Part shown: positions 37,405 to 47,705 of the stretch, piece after piece
Position numbering within the stretch: position 1 is the stretch's first letter
Layout: the number at the start of each line of letters is the position of its first letter
Source: Pseudomonas viridiflava
GTDB lineage: Bacteria > Pseudomonadota > Gammaproteobacteria > Pseudomonadales > Pseudomonadaceae
Assembly: GCF_900601905.1 (NCBI RefSeq)
Contig: NZ_UWFA01000305.1
Location: 1-64,000 of the forward strand
DNA length: 64,000 nucleotides
Reading direction: 5' to 3'
The notes under the pieces: model-generated
Databases searched by the model: none
What the model was told of the DNA's origin: nothing
Seen by the model: only the letters and a program-made list of their open reading frames with translations
Position numbers and translations under genes: made by a program

Positions 37405-38193
37405 ATGCGTCTGCTCCTGTCCCGCTGCCTGCTGCTGGTCTTTTGCCTGGCTGGCGCTGTTCACGCAGCGCCAGCCGAGCAGGCCAGGCCCGTTCGCACC
37501 GCCTACCTCACGCTGATCATTGACGACCTGGGCCAGAACCCGGTACGCGATCAGCGTGTGCTGAATCTGCCCGGCCCGGTCACCCTGGCGATCATGCCCG
37601 ACACGCCCCACGCGACGGAATTTGCTCGCCAGGGGCATCGCGCCGGCAAAACCGTGATGCTCCACATGCCCATGGACCCGGCGACCGGCCCGTTTGCCTG
37701 GCACCCCGAGTTGCCGTTGCCAGAATTGGAAAGCCGACTCAACGCCGCGCTGCTGAAAGTCCCCTACGCGGCGGGCATCAACAATCACATGGGCAGTCGC
37801 ATGACCGCCGAACCCGTCGCCATGGGCTGGCTGGTGGCTGAGCTACAGCGTCGTCACCTGTTCTTTGTCGACAGCCGCACCAGCGCGAAAACCGTGGCGG
37901 CAGCGCAGGCGCAGAAAATCGGCCTGGCCAGTGTTTCCCGGGATGTTTTCCTCGACGATGAACGCACCGCCGAGGCCATCACCAGGCAGCTGAAAATCGC
38001 CATTGAGCTGGCCCGCAAACAGGGTTCGGCGGTGATGATAGGGCACCCCTACCCGGTCACCCTCGATGTGCTGGAACGGGAACTGCCACGCCTCAAAGCG
38101 CAGGGCATCGACTGGATCGACATACGCCGGATGATCAGCGTGCGCGGCAATCAGGCGATGGCCGGGCACGGCAAAGACGGGATGTATCGCTGA
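37405..38193 (+). CDS. Divergent polysaccharide deacetylase family protein (YibQ-like)
   Basis: 262-aa protein with signal peptide (LLLSRCLLLVFCLAGAVHA) and a DUF610-type divergent polysaccharide deacetylase domain: LTLIIDDLGQNPVRDQRVL, VMLHMPMDP, GINNHMGSRMT and MIGHPYPVTLDVL. The metal-ligand Asp and His positions are kept. It starts three bases after ctpA, so envC-ctpA-yibQ are one unit, as in other gamma-proteobacteria. The substrate is unknown. Confidence 0.9.
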   Translation: MRLLLSRCLLLVFCLAGAVHAAPAEQARPVRTAYLTLIIDDLGQNPVRDQRVLNLPGPVTLAIMPDTPHATEFARQGHRAGKTVMLHMPMDPATGPFAWHPELPLPELESRLNAALLKVPYAAGINNHMGSRMTAEPVAMGWLVAELQRRHLFFVDSRTSAKTVAAAQAQKIGLASVSRDVFLDDERTAEAITRQLKIAIELARKQGSAVMIGHPYPVTLDVLERELPRLKAQGIDWIDIRRMISVRGNQAMAGHGKDGMYR

Positions 38194-38364
38194 GGCCTGA
38201 CATTGGCACTGCACAGATACAACACCATCCGCGATAGATCAGATAAGTACTTACCGCACTCTCCCATGCAATGACTGGTAAGAGTCTGCACAATCGCCTA
38301 CGACCACGCAGATCAGCAGTCGGCAGTGCGCGAGGATTTGCTGGGGGTTGCAGAGGCATGGTCT

Positions 38365-38452
38365 GTTGGAGCGAGGCTTGCCCGCGAAGAACGATAACGC
38401 GCTGTACCTGCTGGACCGAGATGCTCAATTCGCGGGCAAGCCTCGCTCCAAC
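38365..38452. repeat. REPIN, type A
   Basis: Inverted type A arms in the 273-base gap between the convergent yibQ-like and periplasmic binding protein genes; nothing else recognised there. Confidence 0.85.
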
Positions 38453-38466
38453 GGGTCAAGGCTGTG

Positions 38467-39249
38467 TCAGCGATACCGGGCGAGGATTTTCTCGACAGCA
38501 CCCTCGGCGCGCAGCTGCTCCAGCGCGGCCTGCAGCTTGTTGACCACCGCATCCGGGGTTTCCTTGTTCAGGGCCAGGTACAGATCGGCATGGTGGAAAC
38601 GCAGCACGGTTTTGAGGCCGGTGACACCTTCTATTCTGGCGAGATACGGCCCTGTCGGGTCGCCTGCCGCCCAGAGATCGATCTGGCCGTTGACGAGTTT
38701 TTTCGCGTTATCCTGATCACGCAGCAACAGCACAGGGTTCAGCCCCTGAGCGAGTAGCCGCTCGCCAATGGCATCGCCTTTGTAGGCCCCAATGCGGTAC
38801 GCCTTGGCCTGTTCGAGAGAGGTCAGCTTGATCGGGCTGTCAGCCTTGGCCAGCATGATCCAGTCATACGAACCCACCGGCCCCACCCATTTGAAAAGCG
38901 CTTCCCGCTCAGGCAACCGGGCGGTGGAAAACACACCATAGCCGGGTTTATCCAGGGCCAGCTTGTAGATCCGCTCCCAGGGGAAGCGCAGGGTCATGCT
39001 GTAGCCAATGCCGGCGCGCTTGAACGTCTCGCGCACCACTTCGGCGGCGATGCCTTCGATGTTGCTTTCCTGAGCGAAATTCTTGCCGTCTACCGCCATG
39101 TTGTAAGGCGGCAGATTTTCCGTCATGAGCACGATGGAGTTACTGCCGGGCACGTCGATGGCCTCGTCGCTGGCGGCGACTTCAGTGGCGGCGGTCAGCA
39201 ATGCGCTAAAAGCGGTCAGTGCAAAAAAACGAGATCTGAACATAGGCAT
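38467..39249 (-). CDS. Periplasmic substrate-binding protein, amino-acid type
   Basis: 260-aa SBP_bac_3-type protein with signal peptide (RFFALTAFSALLTAATEVAA). It has the LTENLPPYN-like entry (VLMTENLPPYNMAVDGKNF), RFPWERIYKLAL and the lobe-2 ending EQLRAEGAVEKILARYR. It has no neighbouring permease or ATPase, so it may act as an orphan receptor or use a distant transporter. Two ATG codons (39249, 39243) are close together; the AGGA site favours the second. Confidence 0.82.
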   Translation of the reverse strand: MPMFRSRFFALTAFSALLTAATEVAASDEAIDVPGSNSIVLMTENLPPYNMAVDGKNFAQESNIEGIAAEVVRETFKRAGIGYSMTLRFPWERIYKLALDKPGYGVFSTARLPEREALFKWVGPVGSYDWIMLAKADSPIKLTSLEQAKAYRIGAYKGDAIGERLLAQGLNPVLLLRDQDNAKKLVNGQIDLWAAGDPTGPYLARIEGVTGLKTVLRFHHADLYLALNKETPDAVVNKLQAALEQLRAEGAVEKILARYR

Positions 39250-39380
39250 CTTCCTGACGCGGACAGCGCACAGAGTGCAGCGCTGCCAAGGGCTTGTCCA
39301 GAGCTCTGTAGAGACCCACCCCGCCCTGATCGCGCAATCGGTACTGGTCGGTCAACGATGCCTGCGACAACTCAGAACTT

Positions 39381-39460
39381 GTAGGAGCAATGGAAGGTTA
39401 CGACGGTCGCGATGACGGTCTGTCTGACACACCTCAATCGCAGCCTTCGGCAGCTCCTAC
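39381..39460. repeat. Degenerate REP doublet, type E
   Basis: The right arm on the minus strand reads GTAGGAGCTGCCGAAGGCTG; the left arm keeps GTAGGAGC and then diverges. Between the binding-protein gene and hisF. Confidence 0.6.
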
Positions 39461-39477
39461 AGGCTAAAGGCCCTGCC

Positions 39478-40248
39478 TCAGCGCACTACAATCCCGCGCG
39501 CAGCCATGTACGCTTTCGCTTCCGGCACGGTGTATTCGCCGAAGTGGAAGATACTCGCCGCCAGCACCGCGCTGGCATGGCCTTCAATGACGCCATCGGC
39601 CAGATGCTGAAGGTTGCCGACGCCGCCTGAGGCAATCACCGGAATGCCCAACGCATCGCTGATGGCGCGGGTGACGCCCAGGTCGAAGCCGTTTTTCATG
39701 CCGTCCTGGTCCATGCTGGTCAAGAGGATTTCACCCGCACCGAGGTCTTCCATCTTTTTGGCCCACAACACAGCATCCAGCCCTGTCGGCTTGCGCCCCC
39801 CGTGGGTGAAGATCTCCCAGCGCGGGGTTTCGCCCGGCAGCGAGACTTTCTTGGCGTCGATGGCGACCACAATGCACTGGGAGCCGAAATGCTGAGCCGC
39901 TTCGGCAACAAACTCCGGGTTGAACACCGCAGCCGTGTTGATTGAAACCTTGTCGGCACCGGCGTTGAGAAGGTTACGGATGTCCTGCACTGTGCGCACG
40001 CCACCGCCCACGGTCAGCGGGATGAACACCTGGCTGGCCATGCGCTCGACGGTATGCAGCGTGGTATCACGACCATCGACGCTGGCGGTGATGTCCAGAA
40101 AGGTGATTTCGTCAGCGCCCTGCTCATCGTAGAGACGCGCGATTTCAACCGGGTCGCCAGCATCGCGAATGTTCTCGAACTTGACGCCCTTGACCACACG
40201 ACCGTTGTCGACGTCCAGGCAAGGGATAATGCGTTTGGCCAGGGCCAT
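39478..40248 (-). CDS. hisF: Imidazole glycerol phosphate synthase subunit HisF
   Basis: 256-aa cyclase subunit, a TIM barrel. [30 protein letters not shown] with catalytic Asp, [13 protein letters not shown] and [15 protein letters not shown] are family signatures. It works with HisH on the histidine/AICAR branch point. Start chosen at 40248 from these signatures rather than at 40263. Confidence 0.96.
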   Translation of the reverse strand: MALAKRIIPCLDVDNGRVVKGVKFENIRDAGDPVEIARLYDEQGADEITFLDITASVDGRDTTLHTVERMASQVFIPLTVGGGVRTVQDIRNLLNAGADKVSINTAAVFNPEFVAEAAQHFGSQCIVVAIDAKKVSLPGETPRWEIFTHGGRKPTGLDAVLWAKKMEDLGAGEILLTSMDQDGMKNGFDLGVTRAISDALGIPVIASGGVGNLQHLADGVIEGHASAVLAASIFHFGEYTVPEAKAYMAARGIVVR

Positions 40249-40266
40249 TGGGTCCATCTCCAATGT

Positions 40267-40373
40267 GTAGGAGCGCGCTTGCCCGCGATCGGCTGCGAAG
40301 CAGTCGTAAAATCATCGATCACAGCATGGTAGGAAGGTCGTACCGACCTTATCGCGGGCAAGCGCGCTCCTAC
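40267..40373. repeat. REPIN, type C
   Basis: Inverted type C arms between hisA and hisF, splitting the his block. Confidence 0.85.
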
Positions 40374-40382
40374 AGGAATCGC

Positions 40383-41120
40383 TTAGCGCTGGTACTCGTC
40401 GCAAAGCGCCTGAGCTTGCGCCACGTCCAGTGTGCCTTCGTAAATCGCCCGGCCGGTGATTGCACCGATGATGCCCGGGGCCCTGGCGTCCAGCAATGCG
40501 CGAATGTCGCCCAGATTATGGATGCCACCGGAGGCAATCACCGGGATCCGCGTCGCCGCAGCCAAGGCCGCCGTGAACGGGATGTTGCAGCCCTGCATCA
40601 TGCCGTCTTTGGCGATGTCGGTGTAAACGATGGCCGATACGCCGTCCGCTTCAAAGCGCTTGGCCAGATCGATCACTTGCACGGTGCTGACTTCAGCCCA
40701 GCCGTCAGTGGCGACAAAACCGTCCTTGGCGTCCAGGCCGACAATCACTTTGCCAGGAAAGGCGCGGCAGGCTTCGGCCACGAACTCAGGCTCTTTGACC
40801 GCCTTGGTGCCGATGATCACGTAGCTCACGCCAGCCTTTACGTAATGCTCGATGGTTTCCAGCGAGCGAATGCCGCCACCGATCTGAATCGGCAGGGTCG
40901 GATAGCGCTTGGCAATGGCGGTTACCACATCGCCATTGACTGGCTGGCCTTCGAACGCACCGTTGAGGTCGACCAGATGCAGACGACGGCAACCGCCATC
41001 AACCCATTTGGCAGCCATGGCAACCGGGTCATCGGAGAACACGGTGGAATCTTCCATCCGGCCCTGGCGCAGACGCACACAGGCACCGTCTTTAAGATCG
41101 ATAGCGGGAATGATGAGCAT
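40383..41120 (-). CDS. hisA: Phosphoribosylformimino-AICAR ribotide isomerase HisA
   Basis: 245-aa TIM-barrel isomerase. [44 protein letters not shown] and the second catalytic Asp in [12 protein letters not shown] are present. The ATG at 41120 fits the family; the frame is open upstream but overlaps the DUF2164 gene. Confidence 0.96.
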   Translation of the reverse strand: MLIIPAIDLKDGACVRLRQGRMEDSTVFSDDPVAMAAKWVDGGCRRLHLVDLNGAFEGQPVNGDVVTAIAKRYPTLPIQIGGGIRSLETIEHYVKAGVSYVIIGTKAVKEPEFVAEACRAFPGKVIVGLDAKDGFVATDGWAEVSTVQVIDLAKRFEADGVSAIVYTDIAKDGMMQGCNIPFTAALAAATRIPVIASGGIHNLGDIRALLDARAPGIIGAITGRAIYEGTLDVAQAQALCDEYQR

Positions 41121-41176
41121 GCTTTTTCCTTGGTCAGGTACCCGCAGGAACGACCGGCCGGCGTTCCTGCGGATGT

Positions 41177-41437
41177 TTAATTTTTCTCGAGCGCCCACAG
41201 ATCGCTTTCAATGCTCTCGAACCTCTCCTTGAGGTGCTGCTGAACATCGAAAATAGCTCGGTTGTAGTAGTGCGGGGCAATCTCGCTGGTGAACAATTCA
41301 AGCACTTCGGCGACTTCGAACGAACCCAGTTGCAGCTCAAAGCGCTCGGAAAAAAGACGCTTGAGCTTGTCGATGGCCTGCTGCTCATGTTCGGCACTGA
41401 GCGTCAGGATCGGTGGTTTGTTCTTGCCCTTGGCCAC
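41177..41437 (-). CDS. DUF2164 family protein
   Basis: 86-aa small protein ([40 protein letters not shown]), matching the DUF2164 family of unknown function. It uses a GTG start that overlaps the hisH TAG stop by one base, so translation is coupled to hisH. Its place between hisH and hisA is also seen in other pseudomonads, as I recall. Confidence 0.85.
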   Translation of the reverse strand: MAKGKNKPPILTLSAEHEQQAIDKLKRLFSERFELQLGSFEVAEVLELFTSEIAPHYYNRAIFDVQQHLKERFESIESDLWALEKN

Positions 41438-42075
41438 TACCAGCGGCCGTCCCAGGCGGCGAAGTTCTGCAACAGTTGCAGGCCATGGGTATGGCTCTTC
41501 TCCGGGTGGAACTGCACGGCAAAGCGCGAGCCGTCAGCCAGTGCGGCGGCAAAATCGACGCCATAATGGCCGCGGCCGACGACCTGACGCTGGTTGGCGG
41601 CGTCGATGTAAAAGCTGTGCACGAAATAGAACCGCGCCATGTCCGGAATGCTGTGCCACAGCGGGTGATCCACAGCCTGTGCGACTTCGTTCCAGCCCAT
41701 GTGCGGCACCTTCAGATGCTCGCCGTCTTCGTGCAGGTCCTTGCCAAAGAATTTCACCTGGCCAGGGAACATGCCGATGCAGTCCACGCCGCCGTTCTCT
41801 TCGCTGCTGTCGAGCAAGGCCTGCATGCCGACGCAGATGCCGAGAAACGGACGATCCTGACTGACTTCACGGACCAGCGAATCGAACTCCAGGCGGCGGA
41901 TTTCAGCCATGCAATCACGGATCGCACCGACACCGGGAAAGACAACGCGGTCGGCTTCACGAATCACGTTGGCGTCGCTGGTGATATGCACCCGGCCAGC
42001 GCCTACATGCTCAAGCGCCTTGGCGACCGAGTGCAGGTTGCCCATGCCGTAATCAATGACCGCGACTGTCTGCAT
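41437..42075 (-). CDS. hisH: Imidazole glycerol phosphate synthase subunit HisH
   Basis: 212-aa glutamine amidotransferase subunit. The Cys nucleophile is in [13 protein letters not shown], and the His-Glu pair is in [10 protein letters not shown]. The start [18 protein letters not shown] is typical. It overlaps hisB by one base (TGATG). Confidence 0.96.
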   Translation of the reverse strand: MQTVAVIDYGMGNLHSVAKALEHVGAGRVHITSDANVIREADRVVFPGVGAIRDCMAEIRRLEFDSLVREVSQDRPFLGICVGMQALLDSSEENGGVDCIGMFPGQVKFFGKDLHEDGEHLKVPHMGWNEVAQAVDHPLWHSIPDMARFYFVHSFYIDAANQRQVVGRGHYGVDFAAALADGSRFAVQFHPEKSHTHGLQLLQNFAAWDGRW

Positions 42076-42668
42076 CAGAGCACACCCTTGGTCGAAGGCA
42101 TTTGCCCGGCCATGCGGTCGTCCAGTTCGACCGCCATGCGCAAGGCGCGACCGAAAGCCTTGAACACGGTTTCGATCTGGTGGTGAGTGTTGGTGCCACG
42201 CAGGTTGTCGATGTGCAGGGTCACATTGGCGTGGTTGACGAAGCCCTGGAAGAACTCCTGAAACAGATCCACGTCGAAACCGCCCACTACAGCGCGGGTA
42301 TACGGAACATGCATTTGCAGGCCCGGACGCCCGGAGAAGTCGATGACCACACGCGACAAGGCTTCATCGAGCGGCACGTAGGCATGGCCGTAACGACGGA
42401 TGCCTTTTTTGTCGCCAATCGCCTTGCTGAAAGCCTGACCCAAGGTGATACCGACGTCTTCCACCGTATGGTGGTCGTCAATCTCAAGGTCGCCTTTGCA
42501 GTTGATATCCAGATCAATCAGCCCGTGACGGGCGATCTGGTCGAGCATGTGTTCAAGAAAAGGCACGCCGATATCAAATCGGGCCTTTCCGGTGCCATCC
42601 AGGTTGATCGAAGCGTTGATCTGGGTTTCCAGAGTATTACGCTCGACGTACGCCTTACGTTCGGCCAT
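42075..42668 (-). CDS. hisB: Imidazoleglycerol-phosphate dehydratase HisB
   Basis: 197-aa monofunctional dehydratase. Metal-binding His motifs are [23 protein letters not shown] and the C-terminal [21 protein letters not shown] at 42668 ([12 protein letters not shown]); a GTG one codon earlier is less likely. First gene of hisB-hisH-DUF2164-hisA-(REPIN)-hisF. Confidence 0.95.
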   Translation of the reverse strand: MAERKAYVERNTLETQINASINLDGTGKARFDIGVPFLEHMLDQIARHGLIDLDINCKGDLEIDDHHTVEDVGITLGQAFSKAIGDKKGIRRYGHAYVPLDEALSRVVIDFSGRPGLQMHVPYTRAVVGGFDVDLFQEFFQGFVNHANVTLHIDNLRGTNTHHQIETVFKAFGRALRMAVELDDRMAGQMPSTKGVL

Positions 42669-42812
42669 CACCAGCTCCGCAAAATCATTGGGCGAAAAAG
42701 GCGAGCATTATAGGCCTAGAACAGGCTGGCATGAAGCAAACAGAAGAAGGGAAAGGGAGAAGACGACGAATTACGGTCCGCCAAGGTGAATAAACGGGCA
42801 AATCACACCCCT

Positions 42813-42900
42813 GTAGGAGCGTGGCTTGCCCGCGAAGAACGATGACGCGGTGTATCTGGAATACCGAGGCAATCGATTCGCGGGCCAGCCTCGCTCCAAC
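42813..42900. repeat. REPIN, type A/C mosaic
   Basis: The left arm starts GTAGGAGC like type C but continues GTGGCTTGCCCGCGAA; the right arm is type A. Upstream of hisB, downstream of the OFA transporter gene. Confidence 0.8.
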
Positions 42901-42933
42901 AGAAGTCGAGAACGAAGATGCCCGCGAATGGCC

Positions 42934-44595
42934 TTACTGAAACAACACCGCAGTCTTCTGCAGCGTGATCCAGACACCCCACGCCAGCGGAATGCCCACG
43001 GCCAACCAGGCAGCGATTGCCAGTGGTTTGGTCGAAGGATCGGCTTTCCACTCAAGTACGGTGGTGTGATCCGCGCCTTTGTCCATGCCGTAGGATTGCT
43101 CGACAGCCAGCTCTTCATCCGTCATGAAGTACTTGTCGGCCACCGGACGTACCAGCAGGTTGCAGATGAAGCCCAGCACCAGCAGACCCGACAGGATGTA
43201 CAGCGTCATGTCATAAGCGTCGGCACGGGCAACGCCGTGGCTCAGCTGATATTCACGCAGGTAGTTGACCAGCACCGGACCGAGGATGCCCGCAGCCGCC
43301 CAGGCAGTCAGCAGACGACCGTGGATCGCGCCAACCATTTGCGTACCGAACAGGTCAGCCAGGTAGGCCGGGACCGTTGCGAAACCACCGCCGTACATCG
43401 ACAGGATCACGCAGAACGCGGCCACGAACAGCGCAACGCTGCCCATATGGCTCAGGCTCGGTACCATCGCGTACAACAGGAAGCCCAGAGCGAAGAACAC
43501 GAAGTAAGTGTTTTTACGACCCAGGTAGTCCGAGAACGATGCCCAGAAGAAACGACCACCAATGTTGAACAGGCTCAACAGACCGGTGAAGCCCGCAGCG
43601 ATAGCGGCGATTTGCGCCAACTGAGCGGCATCGAGCTGGTTGAAAGCCAAGGTGTTACCCAAGAGTTTCCCGGCGAACACTTCCTGCAGCAGCGGCGAGG
43701 CCATGCCGAGGATACCGATACCGGCAGAAACGTTCAGGCACAGCACCAGCCAGACCAGACGGAACTGTGGAGTTTTCCACGCTACGTTCACGTGTACGTG
43801 ACGGTTGGTGATCATCGCGTTGCTGGCTTTCTTGACCGGAGCGGTCCAGCCTTCTGGCTTCCAGCCGGTTGGCGGAACACGATAGGACAGCGCGCCGCCA
43901 ATCATGAACACGAAATAGATCGCAGCCATCACTACAAAGCTCTGCCATACGCCCACGCCTTCAGGCGAAGCGAAATGGTTCATCAGCGCCGCAGCCAGTG
44001 GAGCACCCACCATCGCGCCGCCACCAAAGCCCATGATCGCCATGCCGGTGGCCATGCCGCGCTTGTCCGGGAACCACTTGATCAGCGTCGAAACAGGCGA
44101 GATGTAACCAAGCCCGAGACCGATACCGCCGATGACCCCGGAGCCAACCCACATCAGCCATATCTGGTGGGTATAAATCCCCAACGCAGAAATCAGCAGA
44201 CCACCACACCAGCACAGTGCCGATACAACACCGGCCTTGCGCGGGCCTGCGTGTTCCAGCCAGCCACCCCAGATGGCAGCCGAGCAGCCCAGGAAGATGA
44301 AGAACAGGGTGTAGATCCAGCCCAGCATGGAGATGGGCCAGTCACACGCAGACGAGAAGATCTGCGCGAAAAAGCTCATGTCAGGTGCGCAGGCAACTGG
44401 AGCCTTGATGCCGACCGCCTTGGACAACGGCAGCCAGAAAACGGAGAAGCCATACGCCATGCCGATGCACAGATGGATAGCCAATGCCGCAGGAGGTACC
44501 AGCCAGCGGTTGAAACCGGGCTTGGCGATGATGCGCTCTTTGGACAAGAACGCAGGTTGGGCGGTGGACGCGCCCAATGCAGTGCTTGTAGTCAT
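42934..44595 (-). CDS. OFA-family MFS transporter (oxalate/formate antiporter-like)
   Basis: 553-aa inner-membrane carrier, 12 or more membrane segments. MFS/OFA blocks include WLVPPAALAIHLCIGMAYGFSV, WLEHAGPRKAGVV (loop 2-3), GLGLGYISPVSTLIKWFPDKRG and, in the second half, GRFFWASFSDYLGRKNTYF. A polar stretch after TM1 (PVACAPDMSFFAQIFSSACD) lengthens the first loop and is common in the proteobacterial members. The substrate is unknown; oxalate is not assured. A GGGGAAA site precedes the ATG. Confidence 0.86.
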   Translation of the reverse strand: MTTSTALGASTAQPAFLSKERIIAKPGFNRWLVPPAALAIHLCIGMAYGFSVFWLPLSKAVGIKAPVACAPDMSFFAQIFSSACDWPISMLGWIYTLFFIFLGCSAAIWGGWLEHAGPRKAGVVSALCWCGGLLISALGIYTHQIWLMWVGSGVIGGIGLGLGYISPVSTLIKWFPDKRGMATGMAIMGFGGGAMVGAPLAAALMNHFASPEGVGVWQSFVVMAAIYFVFMIGGALSYRVPPTGWKPEGWTAPVKKASNAMITNRHVHVNVAWKTPQFRLVWLVLCLNVSAGIGILGMASPLLQEVFAGKLLGNTLAFNQLDAAQLAQIAAIAAGFTGLLSLFNIGGRFFWASFSDYLGRKNTYFVFFALGFLLYAMVPSLSHMGSVALFVAAFCVILSMYGGGFATVPAYLADLFGTQMVGAIHGRLLTAWAAAGILGPVLVNYLREYQLSHGVARADAYDMTLYILSGLLVLGFICNLLVRPVADKYFMTDEELAVEQSYGMDKGADHTTVLEWKADPSTKPLAIAAWLAVGIPLAWGVWITLQKTAVLFQ

Positions 44596-44856
44596 TATTA
44601 GTTTCCCCAGTTAAAGAAGCTCACAACAAGGTGTTCCGATTCCACCTACAGCCTCCGTGCGCGCAGGCAACGACCGTTTTATCGGCAGAGGATTCGAATA
44701 CGTGACAAATCGACGCACCGAATCAGCGAACGGCGCGGAGATTAACATTTGCCAATCAAAATTAGAGCCTTGTGCCATCACTTTTTTGACGTCACTGCTC
44801 TGGCGCCAATGTTTAAGGCACAATCAGCCCCTGCCTTTCGTCGCCTGAGGACACTC

Positions 44857-45255
44857 ATGCCCATTGTCGTTGAATATCTTCAGTCGCTCAGCTATCAGGA
44901 TCAGGGCGACTTGCGCAAGATTTACCGGGACGCACCCGCCTGGCTGCTGCCGCCTTTCAGCGATGCGCTGCAGTTGATTGAAAGCTGCCTGGAAGATCAG
45001 ACCCTCGTCACGGCTCGGCTCAATGATCGGTTGCTGGGTGCTGGGCGTCTGCAACGGCACCACACAACGTGGGAACTGTCCCATTTATGCGTAAGAGCGC
45101 AGACCCGTCGTCGCGGCCTGGCCGAACAATTGCTGCTCAATGCGCAGAAAGCGGCTCGTCAGGCAGGTTGCGAGCTACGCTTGCTGACACCCCAGGCGCC
45201 TCCCGAAGTCCAGGCGCTGGCGGGCAAAACTCAGGTCACCCTGCTGATTTCCTGA
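44857..45255 (+). CDS. panM: PanM/PanZ-like GNAT acetyl-CoA sensor
   Basis: 132-aa GNAT-fold protein. It has LSYQDQGDLRKIYRDAP at the N-terminus, TARLNDRLLGAGRLQRH, and the acetyl-CoA loop LCVRAQTRRRGLAEQLL. The layout resembles E. coli PanM (PanZ), which binds PanD and promotes its maturation. The ATG at 44857 has GAGG upstream; an open frame to 44749 has no support. A general GNAT acetyltransferase is the alternative. Confidence 0.72.
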   Translation: MPIVVEYLQSLSYQDQGDLRKIYRDAPAWLLPPFSDALQLIESCLEDQTLVTARLNDRLLGAGRLQRHHTTWELSHLCVRAQTRRRGLAEQLLLNAQKAARQAGCELRLLTPQAPPEVQALAGKTQVTLLIS

Positions 45256-45340
45256 GGACCCGGCATCCACGGCCCAGCTCCTGCGTGAGGAGGTTATACT
45301 CGCGGGCAAACTTTGAACGTTCGAACACAAGGACTCGCCC

Positions 45341-47560
45341 ATGAAAGCGTTCGGCAAAATCCTGGGACTTTTTGTTCTCGGGCTGTTGCTGATCATCGTG
45401 GCTCTCGGTTTCGCCCTGAGTCATCTGTTTGATCCCAACGACTATAAAGACGAGATTCGCCAACTGGCCCGCGACAAGGCCAACATTGAATTGACCCTCA
45501 ACGGCGACATCGGCTGGAGCCTGTTCCCCTGGCTCGGCCTGGAGCTGCATGAAGCCAGCGTGGCGACCCTGACCAACCCGAGCCACCCTTTTGCCGACCT
45601 GCAGATGCTGGGTCTTTCGGTCCGTGTCCTGCCACTGCTGCGTCGTGAAGTGCAGATGAGCGATGTCCGTGTCGAGGGCCTGAATCTGCGCCTGAACCGC
45701 GATGAAAACGGCCACGCCAACTGGGAAGACATCGGCAAACCCGCGCCTGTTGCCGGAACTGCAACCCCACCGCCCACCGACGGTTCAACGCCACCGGCCA
45801 ACAAGCCAGACAGGCCTGCCCAGCCCCTCAAGCTGGACATTGACAGCCTGACCGTGAATAACGCACGGGTTGAATACGTCGACGCACGCAAAGGTCAGTC
45901 CTTCACCGCAGAGAGCATCCAGCTGAGCACCGGCGCGATTCATGAAGGCGCCGACATCCCGATCAAACTGACGGCATTTCTGGGCACCACCCAACCGGTG
46001 ATGCGCGCCAAGACCGAACTGGTCGGCCAACTGCGCCTGGATCGCGCCCTCAAACGTTATCAATTCGGCGACATGCGCCTGTCCGGCGAAGCGTCCGGTG
46101 AGCCGCTGCAAGGCAAAACCGTGACCTTCGCTGCGCAAGGTCAGCTTCTGGTCGACCTGGCAGCCAACGTGGCCGAATGGAGCAACCTGAAGCTTTCCGC
46201 CAATCAGCTGCGCGCCCTCGGTGAGTTGCGCGCTCGTGATCTGGACAAGGTCGCGCAGATCACTGGCGCGGTCTCTGTCGCTCAATTCGACCTGCACACC
46301 TTCCTCGACAGCCTCGGCCAGCCGCTGCCCGCCATGGGCACTGGCAGCCTGAGCAAGGTCGAAATGGTCAGCCGCGTGAGCGGCACGCCGACCAGCGCGT
46401 CTTTTGACGACTTGAACCTGAAAGTCGACGACAGCACCTTCACTGGCCGCATTGCCATTGAAGACTTCGCCAGACAAGCGCTGCGCCTGCAACTCAAGGC
46501 CGACACGTTCAACGCTGACCGCTATCGCCCGGCCGAAAGCGACGAGAAGAAAGGTGCCTCTGCAGCTCGTAAAGCCGACGTTCAAAACAGTGAGGCCGCC
46601 GCTGTGGCCGGTGCGGGCACCACGCCACTGCCGGAGCAGCCGACCAAGGCCGCCTGGAGCACTGAAAAACTGCTGCCGCTGGAGCGTATGCGCAAGCTGG
46701 ATGTCGACGCTGATATCAGCTTCGGCACGCTGACCCTCAACAAGTTGCTGATCCAGAACGCCGCGCTCAAAACCCAGGCCTTGAACGGCGTGGTGAAGCT
46801 CGACAGCCTGCGTGGCGATCTCTACAACGGCAACTTTGAAGTCAAAGGCAACCTCGACGTGCGTCCCGACGTACCGTTGGCCAGCGTGCAGACCCGTGTC
46901 AGCAAGGTGCCGGCCGAGCGCTTCCTGCAAAGCCAGGATCAGACGCCGCCCGTCAAAGGCCTGCTGACCCTCAACAGCGACCTGACCGGCAAAGGCAACA
47001 GTGAAAAAGCCCTGATCGACAGCCTTAACGGTACCGCCAGCTTCGTGCTCAATAATGGCGTTCTGGTCAACGCCAACCTTGAGCAGCAACTCTGCCAGGG
47101 GATCTCGGTGCTCAACCGTAAAACCCTTAGCGGCGAACCGCGAGGCAAGGACACACCATTCAAGCAATTGAACGGCAACCTGACGTTCCGCAACGGCGTG
47201 GCCAGCAACCCTGACCTGAAAGTGCAAATCCCCGGCTTGACCGTCAATGGCGACGGCGATGTGGACCTGCGCGTACTGGGCATGAATTACCGCGTCGGCA
47301 TCATCATTGAAGGCGACAAAACCGAGATGCCTGACCCGGCCTGCGAGGTTAACCCGCGCTATGTCGGCATCGAGTGGCCCGTGCGTTGCCGTGGCCCTCT
47401 GGAGCTGGGCGCCAAGGCCTGCCGTCTGGACAAGGAAGGCCTGGGCCAGGTTGCCGCGAAACTGGCGGGTGACAAGATCAGCGACAAGATCGAGGAAAAA
47501 CTCGGCGACAAGGTCAGCCCTGAACTCAAGGACGCCCTGCGCGGATTGTTCAAACGCTAA
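45341..47560 (+). CDS. AsmA family protein
   Basis: 739-aa protein with a single N-terminal membrane anchor (residues 6-27) and a long periplasmic AsmA/DUF748-type region that in the family forms a lipid-transfer bridge. FDPNDYKDEIRQLARDKANIEL and LNGDIGWSLFPWLGLELHEA are the signature N-terminal repeat; the C-terminal DUF3971-like part contains LNGNLTFRNGVASNPDLKVQ. A P/T-rich linker lies at about residues 140-165. The ending ...DALRGLFKR is typical of Pseudomonas AsmA. Confidence 0.9.
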   Translation: MKAFGKILGLFVLGLLLIIVALGFALSHLFDPNDYKDEIRQLARDKANIELTLNGDIGWSLFPWLGLELHEASVATLTNPSHPFADLQMLGLSVRVLPLLRREVQMSDVRVEGLNLRLNRDENGHANWEDIGKPAPVAGTATPPPTDGSTPPANKPDRPAQPLKLDIDSLTVNNARVEYVDARKGQSFTAESIQLSTGAIHEGADIPIKLTAFLGTTQPVMRAKTELVGQLRLDRALKRYQFGDMRLSGEASGEPLQGKTVTFAAQGQLLVDLAANVAEWSNLKLSANQLRALGELRARDLDKVAQITGAVSVAQFDLHTFLDSLGQPLPAMGTGSLSKVEMVSRVSGTPTSASFDDLNLKVDDSTFTGRIAIEDFARQALRLQLKADTFNADRYRPAESDEKKGASAARKADVQNSEAAAVAGAGTTPLPEQPTKAAWSTEKLLPLERMRKLDVDADISFGTLTLNKLLIQNAALKTQALNGVVKLDSLRGDLYNGNFEVKGNLDVRPDVPLASVQTRVSKVPAERFLQSQDQTPPVKGLLTLNSDLTGKGNSEKALIDSLNGTASFVLNNGVLVNANLEQQLCQGISVLNRKTLSGEPRGKDTPFKQLNGNLTFRNGVASNPDLKVQIPGLTVNGDGDVDLRVLGMNYRVGIIIEGDKTEMPDPACEVNPRYVGIEWPVRCRGPLELGAKACRLDKEGLGQVAAKLAGDKISDKIEEKLGDKVSPELKDALRGLFKR

Positions 47561-47575
47561 CGAGCGACCCTACCT

Positions 47576-47662
47576 GCAGGAGCGCGCTTGCCCGCGATTC
47601 AATTTGTCATGCGACTCGGTTGTCGCCTGACCTGACGCAATCGCGGGCAAGCGCGCTCCTAC
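47576..47662. repeat. REPIN, type C
   Basis: Inverted type C arms between the asmA-like gene and mutY. It is the last REPIN before the tRNA-Phe island; none is seen from here to the end of the window. Confidence 0.85.
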
Positions 47663-47705
47663 CTGACAGGCGAAGACCTGAGCCACTCATAAGACCGGAT
47701 CAGCA

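Noticed and set aside
36073..37788. 571-codon minus-strand open frame
   Set aside because: Antisense to ctpA and the start of the yibQ-like gene, both with catalytic motifs.
42826..44601. 591-codon plus-strand open frame
   Set aside because: Antisense to the OFA transporter; very rich in His, Gln and Arg, typical of a shadow frame.
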